From NCBI GenBank assembly GCA_029532625.1, contig JARFXM010000003.1, positions 868,001 to 932,000 of the forward strand: a stretch of DNA of 64,000 nt, given 5' to 3'. A program made the translations under genes and the position numbers. The notes under the pieces are model-generated. The model made no database searches and had not been told where the DNA came from. It worked only from the letters and a program-made list of their open reading frames with translations. Below, piece after piece: positions 36,950-47,477 of the stretch (the stretch's first letter is position 1; the number at the start of each line of letters is the position of its first letter). The stretch comes from Lomentospora prolificans (taxonomy: Eukaryota > Ascomycota > Sordariomycetes > Microascales > Microascaceae).

Positions 36950-39871
36950 AGCGTTTGGGTGGTGGCGAACTCGGCCTCACCTACACTCTCAAACTTTTTA
37001 CTTATCTCCTCTCGGTCCTGTTTCATATTTGGTCCATCTCCTGTCTACAAAGGGCGTTTCTTTCTGGGAGAAAAAAGGCGGCGACTATCAGGGAATATAT
37101 TAGACACGCGGAACATTGGTGGGCAACTCGGGTTCCCTAAGGGGTTTTTTTTGGGCCACGGAGAGGGACACTCTGAACGGAATCTATGGCGTTTTCGGCG
37201 CTCAAACTCGGTTTTTCTGCTCTTTGGCGGCCCCCGTTTTCCTTTTTTTCTTTCCGTTTCTTTCTTTTTCTTTTTTCTTTTTTTTTTTTGTTTTACTTCT
37301 TTTCTTCTCGGTTTGGCGCCAGGAACGGACGGAAGGGGGAGGAAAAGACCAGGACACAAGGGAATCGGTAATGGCAAGGTTGATTGTATGAGCAAATACT
37401 TCTCGCTTTCGCTTTAGTTCTTCGGGGGGCGTGGTGCTTTCTGGTTTCCCCTTCTCTTTTTGAAGGCTTTCTTTCATCTGCCATTTGGGGAGCGAAACAC
37501 AAACTTTTCTTTTCCTGGAGGGCTTGCCTTTTGGGAACGGAAGGGAGGCGCGTGGTGTGCTTTTTGTTAGGTGGGGATTTAGAAAATGCGGAATCTGGAT
37601 CAGTCCTCTCGAAAGAGCTTTTTTTAGGGGCATCACCAACTATAGAGCACACTGACCATATTAGACAGTCAGCACGCCAGCTGGCTTTTATGTAAGGATT
37701 TTCAGGCAGCAAGAAAGTAGTACATTGACCAGGTATGCTATAAGTATCCCCATATAATTGAATGGACAATGGACCTTTGCTGCAATCCGCCAGGGCGCCA
37801 GCCAGCAGTGCAACAATACCTTTACCTACTTGCCCTCAATGCTGGCTGGCTGGGAACCCCGCCCCTAATGCCACAGGTCTACCTTCGCCTATCAATTTGA
37901 GTACTTGATCACTCTTCTCGCTGGCTACCTTCCGCATGCTATATGCGCTGTTCAGCCAGTTTTTTCTTGCCCTACTGTATTTGCCCTTTACTTCAGTTTA
38001 TCTTGCTCAAAGTCGCCTCTAGCAGGCCATACCCTTGTAATACTAGCTCTTCCTCCTGATCAGTAGACATACCAGGCATATCAAGTCTAAGTGGCGCTGC
38101 GATGCCTGTGTCTCTGGATGGGGGCGCCAGCCAACCCTATTTTTCTCTTCCATCTAAAATCTTCCACTAACGATGTCTTTGGCTTCTCTTTTTCATCCAA
38201 AACCAAAACTATCCGCAAGTATTTGGTGGGCTTTACCAGGCCTTTAGACGTCCAGAACACCAGTATACATCAGATCTTCATGTCTCTAGCTACTAGCTAG
38301 CTGGCTGGCTATATATACGACGGACAGTTGTAGCAGCACTAGGCTTTCCAGACTGGATTAACCTCGAAGATGGAAAGGGTAAAAGACACGAGCTATCACC
38401 ACCTTCCTTTTCATACCCTTTTTCTCCTTTTCTCCTTCTCTGTGCCTTAAAACACAAATCAATTGCAATATATCAATAAAAGAATAGGCAATGGCACCCA
38501 TCTGTCCCGCTTCGCGTAATACATGATGTGACAGTGGGCAGCTTCTCCCTCAATGGCGGCAGATTGTAGGTGCTGAGAACGGCCACAGAAGAGAACCTTT
38601 TTCCTGGTCGAGACCGCTGCTTAACTCTGCGTGTTTTGCTACTGGGTGCTTAGGGTGCGGAACGCGTAACGCGGAAAGCGGGAAGCAGCGAAACGGGAAC
38701 GGCGCGTGGCTTCGTGAGCTCTACTAATGACGTCGTTTCGACATGCAAAGCAACTTAATATTTCTGACCGACCGCGCGCCAGGGCGACCCAGGAGATCCA
38801 GTTATGGGGAATAGTCCAGCCCCTAGGTTTAGTTTACCTTTCAAGATAAAATAGATTTTGATAGGAAATCCGCCAGTCATCAACTTGTTCTTTCAAACTC
38901 GGGCCAGCTCTTCTAGAACCTCGTCTCATCTCTTCTCGGACTAACCCGACCCAGACGAGCCGAAAGCTAGAAACCCGCCGACTTGACCCGTCAAAACGTG
39001 TTGGCAAGACACATGAATGTACCTGATCATCTTACCAAGGATTTTATCAAAAGAATGAAATAAAGGCGTTGGTGAGTTTAAGCTACACACAGGAACGAAC
39101 ACAGCCCCTTTGTTAGGCTAGTCCCTGCGCTCTATTCAACCGCTTCACCTACTAAGAGCCTGCCTACCACGTGCCCTCGTTTTCCTTTTCCGCTCACCAT
39201 TTCATCTTTCTTCCCAATCGAGACAGATCTGTCTATAACAATCTGAAGGGAAGAACCAGGGTATCAGTTGAGAGTTCCAACCTCGCCATATTCTCTCTAT
39301 CGAGAACGCCTTGTCGTCAGATCGGCCGTGTATCTGGTGATCGCTATTGTCACGTAAAAAAGAGAGCCGTAAGTTTGCATCTTCTTCCAATTGCCCTCCT
39401 ATCTTTGCTGGCTACCCGATGGTTTCCGGCCAGGCTCAAAACGTGTAGTAGCGTAGACTAACAGTCCATACTTCAGTTCCCCAAACAAAAATCGCTTCTC
39501 CGCCATACTTTCTTCATGCGACATCTACAGTGCATGTGAGATGTTGGGAAAGGGGGCACTAGCATAGCCCTCGATCTTCCGACAACTGTCTGTCCTGCGG
39601 GATGTACCCGCGCCGTGGCTCTTAGCATGTCGTGCGGAGAGTGGTAATCCGTATCCATCCATGCGGTTGGGCATCGTATGGTGGCGCCTTAACACGGCAA
39701 CCTATACTATATGTAGGTCCAAATAGAGCGATTGGGGCGGGCCTTCCTAGAAAAATAGTGATGAAGTGGTTTGACAGTCGCCCATACCCATTATTCGGAG
39801 ATAATGTCGCCAGAGTTGGAAAGGCGCGTCGCGGTACAGATACGTGATGTGACGGCTTTATATGTAAAGCT
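36950..39871. other. Convergent 3' spacer after C2H2 gene
   Basis: A strong polypyrimidine tract (about 37230-37315) lies some 300 bp after the C2H2 stop. The rest is ordinary intergenic sequence with several CCAG/CTGG short repeats (about 37800, 37843, 38302). No frame shows a domain. Confidence 0.5.
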
Positions 39872-41414
39872 TCATGTGTCGTCTTCCTCATCATCCCCAG
39901 AATCCGGCTCAATGACAGGTTGTAGACCTCCGTCGAGTTCCGCCGGCATAGCCAGAATTTGGGGCGATTCCAGCTCGATACGATGTTGGGGGAACGGAAT
40001 TCCTTGGAATTCGCTATCAGAATTGTGCGCATAGGCCCAGGCTTCCAGAAATCGACGATAGTCTAAGTCAGTCGGGTTGGGCAACCGTTAGCGTTGTGTT
40101 CGAGTAGGGTGGAGCGAATCTCCCCATCAACTGACGCCAGATACTTCTTCCAATAACCCTTGGTGGCACAGCGCCTCGAAACCAGTGCGACTCCGTCTTT
40201 GTCAATGTTCAAAGAGGGCTAGACACTCACCATCCCGATGGCTAAACTGCAGGCCGAGATATTTGATTTCCAAACCGGTATTGGCTGCCGGTGCACCGGA
40301 AGATCCCCCGTGGCCCGGAACGGACCTTTGGCGGGGGCGGATGCGGTTGAATGAGAATCGCCGGCCAAGGTCTGAGGTGCTTCCCCGCCGACCTCTGACG
40401 GCCAGTCTTATCTGCCTAGCACGGTCGTCCTTCGATTTTGGCTCGGCCTCGAACCAATGTAGTTCGTACTCGTGATACTGGCGCGACGCACGGTTGGCAA
40501 AGACGGTGATGGAATGGAGGTTTGAGTAGCTGTCACGCCAGAGTTTGAGCCGCTGAACAAGGCCCATTCCCCTCACGCTCCCGAACCGATCCGTACGACT
40601 ATTGATATCGGACCAGACAACGTCGACGTCGTAATAGTCGAGGAGCGTCTTGCCCCGCACATCGCCTTGGAAGCGGACCGAGCTGTCCACACTGGTGAAC
40701 TCGTATTTTACCTGCATGACACCATCAAAGGTTACGGCTCCGTCTTCGCCCGTGTATCTGATCCGGTGGGGCACGCGAAAGGTTAGGAATCGTTCCATGT
40801 CCGCCGCGTCGGTATACGGCCTATGGCGAGCGTGAAGGGTGTGGGGATATATATCATCCATCGGGACTGTAACTCAGTTTAGATGAGTTGCCTGATCCAG
40901 TGCAAGTAAAGAAGTCGATAGACCTTATTTCGGGAGGTAGGGAGGGCGAGCGATTTCTACGTACCAAAGTGTTCTAAGCGTTCATTTCGATATGTACATT
41001 GCCAGACCACGCGGCGATTATGAGACCCGATAATTTCCCACGGGCCCAGGTACACTGTCTTTTCTCTCGATGTATTCTCGTAGAGGGTTCTAGACAACAC
41101 AAAGATATATGTCAACGACGCCAGACAGTGAAAAAAAAAAAAAAAAAAGAAAAAAAAAGATAATGAGGAAGGTGGCGGATGATACATACATGGTGGCCTC
41201 GTAACCGGGGGGGACCAAGGTCTAAGGGTGCGAGCTGTGACGCTTGGTGGGCCGAGCTTTGGGAGCTAAGTGCTGATATTCCAGAAGCTCCAGAGGCCCC
41301 CGACGTTGGAGTCCATGTCGAGTCCAATGGGCTGATATAAGGTTGGGAGTTGGAGGGAGCGCGGCTTTGAGAGGATGTGGCAAAGGACGAGGAAGAGGAC
41401 GAGGAGCCAGCCAT
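39872..41414 (-). CDS. Conserved fungal hypothetical protein, frame break in exon 1
   Basis: Four exons on the minus strand: 41414 down to the first donor, then 41089-40965, 40866-40231 and 40062-39872, about 386-391 residues. The last two introns (40867-40964 and 40063-40230) have clean GTACGT/ACAG and GTGAGT/TTAG ends and preserve frame. Exon 1 encodes a Ser-rich N-terminus (MAGSSSSSSSF). The conserved body begins near TLYENTSREKTVYLGPW and ends with DYRRFLEAWAYAHNSDSEFQG. I recognise the pattern as a fungal-specific family of unknown function; no catalytic motif is visible. The oddity is exon 1. The best donor, GTATGT at 41189, is out of frame unless one base of the C7 run (41207-41213 on the plus strand as G7) is removed. 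A weaker GTTACG donor at 41205 keeps frame but skips about six residues. Either a sequence error, a real frameshift or an unusual donor is present. Confidence 0.75.
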
Positions 41415-44253
41415 ATTGCGTGAGCGAGGGTCCTACCGGGCTGGAGGGCGTATGTGGAGTGAGCTGAGACACCGGCAGCCCCTCCGCCAAGTCCGGCTCT
41501 CCTCTTTCTATTCTGGAGGCGCCGATACGAGTCAATGCTGCTTGAGCGACGGTTTGTCCATGGCATAGCGGCTAGTGCGTTAGGTGTAAAGGCAAGGGCC
41601 GTGCAAAACAAGCCCCTCCCGGTAGCACGATGTGTAGAGAGAAATATTTGAGCCTCTATAGGGTGGAGGGATGTGCCCCGCGTAGGCAATGGTGTTGTAG
41701 GTGGGCGCTGGGCGACAGCGGGGTGTTGATCCGGCTTCATTCGCAATCGCGGGAGAGATTGGGGAAATGGGGGGTCTATCGGCGACTGAGAATATCGTGG
41801 CCAACGTGACGCAGGACGTGGAGTGAATGTCGTGGGATGTCAATGGCGAAGAAACTGGGGAATACTTCTGGAAGAATGAAGAGGTCTGGAGTGCAGCAGC
41901 CATGTCGAGCACTCGGCCTCCAATAGCTGCAGTGCTGGACGCATGCGATAGACAGCTTGTACGACAGGGAATCTAAGGCCCATCAGGGCATCTGGCCACA
42001 AAATCGAAAGCGTGCGCAGGGAACGGCCAGTTAGACGCACGTTCGTCACGGGCATCCGTCAGCCAAGACAGTTCGGAGGAGGTGGGCGGTGTGGTGGGAG
42101 TTATACATGGAGAAGATAAGCGCAATAGCCAGCGAACAGCTTCCCCGCTGGGGATGCTGGTTCTTCCACAGGGGCAAGTGCAAAGAAAAGCACTAGTAAT
42201 AGTAGGTAGAAGCCCGGGTTTTGCCTGACAATCCTCATTCACCTGGTCCAATGACACGTACCCGCCGCTCCCCTCTTATCCCTTGTCCCTTGCTGTTGCT
42301 CGAGGCCACGCTAGAAGCAGCAAGTGGGCAGGTAGAACGGGTCTGGAGAAGACGAAAGTTTAGGGTTAATGGGACTCGAAACTCTTGTCCTACTAGCGAG
42401 GTGCCCACGTGTGCCGGGAGCCCGTCGTCAGCACCAAAGGAAGAGCGCAGTGATGGAAAGCAGGAGGGCCGTGGTATTGTACAAACTTGCCAAATTGAGT
42501 CCATCCCAAGGCTCCAAAAAGGTCTTGACGAGCATGCACAGGTGGGCAGGTCGATGGATTTGCTCGAGGACGCCACGAGGCAAATGTTGGATGAAGACGC
42601 TTGTGTAAGTGTGGGCCTCGTTTGGGGCTTCCAACAGTTGCTACGCTGGCGGGCTGATATTCGCAAATGGGAGGACCCGCTTTATTCAAACGCGCACGCC
42701 CGTCAAGAAGTCGGCACGGAGGGCAGCCAAGACGAAGTCGACAAAGACCTCTCTCCCTCCCGTCCTCGCGTGGAGCTCAGAGGAAGAGAGGGGTGCTTTC
42801 CGCTTTGTGTTTGGTGTAAGCCACCAGGGAGAAGAAAAAACTTGAGAAGGCAGGGTCCTTCCCCCCACCAATAGCTTCCTTCGGGCTCCCCACATTCTTG
42901 TCCACTCAGAGCTCTTTCCACTGCCACGAGGTTGAAACAAGCCTTGTCACTCGCCCTTTCTACGCTAATAATCCACGCCATCACTCGAAAGAGGCACCAT
43001 TCCTTCTTTTCCCATGCCTGGCCCATGGCTCCTCCGCAAGCAAATGTATTTTACCCGAGCCCCACCAATCATGGCTGGCCATCACTCCTCCCCTTGATCT
43101 TGATGGCTCCAGTCTTGCTTGTATGTATTATATTGTCGGTCTTTGGTGCTGGTTGACCTTCCGTCAGTCCCAATGATCCATGGATGGCTCTAACGCTCCA
43201 AGACCTCAGTGCCAGTGCTGGTGCTGTTCATGAATCTCATGTACGGGATCCCACATTGCATATCGCTGGTTCTCCAATAAACCCAATACCAGTCCCCCGG
43301 TTCCACAAGCCCTGCAGGGCCAAGGCAAATTTATTGGTGATCTTTCACTGGCATCTGTAAACCAATTTTACTAGTAGTACCAGAGCCCGACGACGTCCTG
43401 TCCTGATCTCTGAAAGCCAAGGCCTTATAGGCATGCCCGTGTCGCCCACGTGTGTCTCGTCCTTGCAGCTCTGGGCATCTTTCGCTCGAGTAAGTCCTCC
43501 ACTTGGTTTGGCGTGTGTTCTCGCGCAAATGCCCGCCAATCCAACTATCCTTCAAACTCGTGCGCAGGCTTCCAGTGCCTCCCTGTCACGTCCGCCAGTA
43601 TCAGCCAACGGGCTGCCCCTCACCACCTATTAAGCCAGGCTTGTCGAAATACGAGTACCTCTTTCGTGGGCAAGTAAGTACCCATGCCGTCTCGGCTACA
43701 CACCAGCCACCAACACCTGCAGAGCCTGTCTTGCCATCCCACGCTGGCTAGTACCTCTCCTTGCTTCTTGCAGCCCTTGCCCCCGTTGCTGGCAAAGGAT
43801 TGATCTCTTGTCCAACCCTGGAGTAGTGTGTGTCGGCTGAGGCTAGAGTCGTCGGTCGCTGGAATTAGCCACGGCGCCTCACACGACTCCAACTCTGCAA
43901 CGCCGAGCCACTAGTTAGGATAACCAGAGGGGCCTTGGCTTGCTTATGTTACGAGCAGATAGTTTGGTGTTTGCGCCTCAGATTTCGCGGCTTTCTAGCC
44001 TTCCAAGACTGGTAAAAAACGAGATCCATCCCGTCTGTCTTCATCTCCTCTCCGTTGAAAGTCTGGGCAGGAGAAAGTAGCATGGGAGCGCATATGTGCA
44101 ACCGACCCCCTTCCTCCTGATCCCATCTGCTGGCTTCAACCTTTGGTTTTTCTTCCCCTTTCCCCCATTCGAGCAGCGTCCTATATAAACAGGAAGCGTG
44201 CGTGTTATCTATCAAATCCCAGCCCGGCCGTTCGTGGCCCTTTCGCACCATTC
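41415..44253. other. Divergent spacer upstream of phosphate transporter
   Basis: This spacer lies between the divergent unknown gene and the phosphate transporter. CACGTG words occur at 42411-42416 and 43447-43452. CACGTG is the core bound by Pho4/NUC-1-type phosphate regulators, but two hexamers at 0.8 and 1.8 kb are weak evidence. A frame of 217 codons at 42221-42874 has no recognisable domain. Confidence 0.5.
44182..44188 (+). promoter_or_regulatory. TATA box of phosphate transporter gene
   Basis: TATATAA lies 66-72 bp upstream of the ATG at 44254. This is compatible with a short leader and supports that start over the in-frame ATG at 44143, which lies upstream of the TATA box. Confidence 0.6.
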
Positions 44254-46731
44254 ATGGACTTGACAAGACGGAATAACCGGGGATTTTTGGGGTCTGACAG
44301 TTCCGCTCTCCCCCCACAGGATCGCCAGGTAAGCGGGCCACCCACCACAACGCGATCTGTCTGCGCGTTTCGCGAATTGCCTACTCTCCGTGTGCGAATG
44401 GCTCATATCCTCCACAGGACAGGAGCCAATTGAGATATGAGCTCGACCTGAACTCATGGAACCTCCGAATTTGGGGCGTTGCCGCCTCCGGCTTCCTCAC
44501 CGACTCGTACGTAATCCCGTGATTCCTGCCTCCACCTCAGTTCACCCTTCCCCTCCGTCCTAACCCTGATTATCGCCAAAAGCTATAACCTCTTCTCCAC
44601 GAACGTGATATTCGCATCCATTGCCTTCGTATACTGGCCTGACGGCGGAAAATGGCACGGCCTCGTCATCAATCTCTGCACATTGGTCGGCTCTGTCATT
44701 GGCCAATTCCTTTTTGGTTTCTTGGCCGATTACTACGGGCGAACTCGCCTGTATGGAATTGAGCTGGTTCTTGTCATCGTGTCTACCATCGGGGTTGCCA
44801 CCAGCAGCTATGGCTATCAGGATCTGTCGTTTTTAGCTCTTTTTTCGTGGGTATGCGCGTCCAAATAGCCGTTGCTGCCCTGCCCTCTGTTTGCTAACTC
44901 TCTTTCACTTTGTGTCCAGTGGCGCTTTGTGATGGGTATAGGTTAGTAATACCCCAATGACCTTCGGTCTCGCATCCCTATTAATCAAAGATCAGGTATC
45001 GGAGGTGAATACCCACTTAGCGCAGTCATCACTTCCGAATGGTCTAGCACGGGGTCAAGGGGCAGAATGCTCTCCTCTGTCTTTATGATGCAGCCTCTCG
45101 GCCAAGCTCTAGCCCAACTGGTTGGGTTGTGGGTTCTTCTTGGTCGCGAGAAGATGTATGGCCTCCAGGCTATGCAGTGTGGCCTAAATACCAAGTACGA
45201 CGAGGAGTGCCGGAGGATTGTGGACGGGATTTGGCGCATCGTCATCGGATCTGGAGCCGCTCCCGCGCTGCTTGCTATCATCTTCCGCTTCTTCCTTTAT
45301 GACTGCGGCCTTTACAGTTTGGAGGTTAAGAACAAGGCTGGAATGGCTTTGAGGAACACGCAGCGGGTATACGGCGCTCCCCCAGACAGTGTTAACGGCT
45401 TCGCTATGCATTCGAACGATGACATATACTCCAATCGCCAGAGCACTACTTCCCAGCCCATGCCTGTGCAGTTTTCAAAGGAAGACTTGTACAGGTACTT
45501 CATCAAGGAAGGGAATTGGTACTATCTTCTCGGTACGTTATGAAATCAGCTACGAGGGTTCCACCATCATGGCCCATCCATAATATTTCTTTTCTCTTTT
45601 TCTTCTTTCTCTTTTTCGTTTTTCTCTTTTTCTTTTTTTTTTCTTTTTTATGTTTGCTGTTTTGGGGGAGGGGCGGCACTTGATGCCAAACTTGAATATC
45701 ACCATAGCAGGCCCAACGCCACGCCAAAACATCATCTGACAATCTGCTCCCTAGGCACATCTGCAACCTGGTTCCTACTCGATGTATCGTTTTACGGTCT
45801 GTCGTTGGATAATAGAGGAACTTTGTCCGATATGTGGGCGGTAACGCAGCCCTCAGATTTGAACGAGTCCTTGTCATGTTGGAATTCTACCCTCCCCGGC
45901 GGCAACTCGACTGTCCCTTACTGGCGAGAAAATGGGCTTCCCGTCTGGCAAACGGATTCAACGCTGCCCTGCAACACGATTTATGATGTTCTTCTGGAGC
46001 AGGCGAAGCAGTATCTCTTGACCGTCTCGCTTGCTTCAATTGCTGGGAGCCTTGCATTTGTTGTTTTCGTAAACAGAATTCCGAGGAGGCTTTGGCTTAC
46101 AGTCTCATTCTTCGTTCTTGCCGTTTTGTTCGTCGTTACTGGCTGCGTTTACTACGGCGTCAATAGGGGATCTGGCGCACCAACGACCGTGGCATTTGTT
46201 GCCTTTTGTCATTTTATGTTCAACTTTGGTGGGTGAATGACGATAAGCGGCTTCCTCGTCGAAAGCTATTTTCGAAACCATATGTTCCCCGCTAACATGT
46301 TACTAGGTGCTAATACATTGACTTTCATTATACCCGCTGAGATATTTCCGACTTGTTACCGCGCTACATGCCACGGCATCTCCGCAGCCGCCGGCAAGGT
46401 GGGCAGTATTATTGCGGTCCTCATTGTCTACGGCATCAACTCGTGGTACTCAAGTGAGACGAGGCAAGGGCTCATTTTTCTCCTGTTCGGCTCTTTCGTT
46501 GCTCTTGGCGCCGTATTCTCCTGGGCCTACCTACCTGACTCCCAGAGGTGGGTCCTCGGTGATGACGGCAAGCGATACCTCGAATCCAAGACGCTCGAAG
46601 ACCTAGGCGAGGGCCGGCAAAAGGCAAAGCTGGCTGGCGAGGTCCTCACGATTGAAGGCAAGTGGGCTGAATTCCTCCGGAAACGGAGGGAAAAGGCAAG
46701 CGCTTCGCGGAGCAGCGAGGAAGCTCCCTGA
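44254..46731 (+). CDS. MFS phosphate:H+ symporter (Pho84/PHS type)
   Basis: Seven exons: 44254-44328, 44418-44506, 44583-44850, 44920-44941, 44996-45532, 45755-46228, 46307-46731; 629 residues. All splice phases agree. The protein has the twelve-helix MFS pattern with a central cytoplasmic loop (about 225-310), an extracytoplasmic Asn-rich insert carrying N-x-S/T sites (NES, NST, NST) after helix 7, and a basic C-terminus. Matching the known PiPT phosphate transporter, I see TDSYNLF in helix 1 (D54), GGEYPLS (E156, Y157), W336-x3-D340-x3-Y344 in helix 7, and NFGANT (N487/N491). The usual Asp of GGDYPLS is Glu here. These residues place it among inorganic phosphate:proton symporters of the plasma membrane; a glycerophosphodiester substrate is a less likely alternative. 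Exon 4 is only 22 nt. Intron 5 (222 nt) contains a long pyrimidine run. Confidence 0.9.
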
Positions 46732-47477
46732 TGGCGTCTGCGGAGCGTAGCCAGGCTGGCAAGGTTTATGTAAATAGGGCGGCAACCGCGTAATTGATAC
46801 CCTGGGTTGGGAGGTTTTTTTTCTTTTTTTCTTCAAGTATCACGGGATGTAACCTAGGGCTCTTTCTGACGTTTATAACTTCTGCTTTCTTCATTATGTA
46901 CAAAAAATTATGATTTTTTGCTACTTTAGGACCAGGGAAGAGAGAGAGCTTGTTACTAGGTTCATATTTCCTGTTTTTCTGGACACGGCGATGCCTATAG
47001 AATGATAACCAGATGCCGCGACAGCTTCGAGCTGTACACTCCTCACACATTAGACGAGACGCCACTCTCCAAAATGAAGAATAAATCCCCCTTTCTTGTC
47101 TTGCCTCTCGTGCGGCGTTGGGAAAGTGGGTTTAACAAGAGACTTGGCCGGTTTTGGCCAGAAGGATTCGGAACGGAGGAGAAAAGAATGCCAAGGGATG
47201 GACAAGAGAAGAAAAAGCATGGGGGACAAGTATAATTCTATATGCCATACATGAAAGCAAGAAGAGAGGGGTTGGGCGGTGATGGCCGTCAAGGTTAAAT
47301 ACAATAAAAGAGAAATATCAAACGCGTAGCTCCGCCGCATCCGCAAGTCGGATAGATATCCCGGCCCAAGGAAACATCGGGAGAGAGGAACGTAGTTAAA
47401 TCGGGTATAGTAGTATATAACACGGCCCAAAGAGCGCTCAGGCCGCAGAGGACGAAGATTTTGTAAGCCGCGGAAGC
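46732..47477. other. Convergent 3' spacer
   Basis: This is the downstream region of the phosphate transporter (+) and the zinc-cluster regulator (-). It is T-rich at 46815-46835. I see no gene or clear structure. Confidence 0.6.

Noticed and set aside
42221..42874. 217-codon plus-strand frame upstream of the phosphate transporter
   Set aside because: No domain, and equally long frames overlap on the opposite strand; nothing favours coding.
42411..43452. CACGTG words as PHO-type sites for the phosphate transporter
   Set aside because: Only two, at 0.8 and 1.8 kb from the start; the same hexamer occurs elsewhere in the window near unrelated genes.
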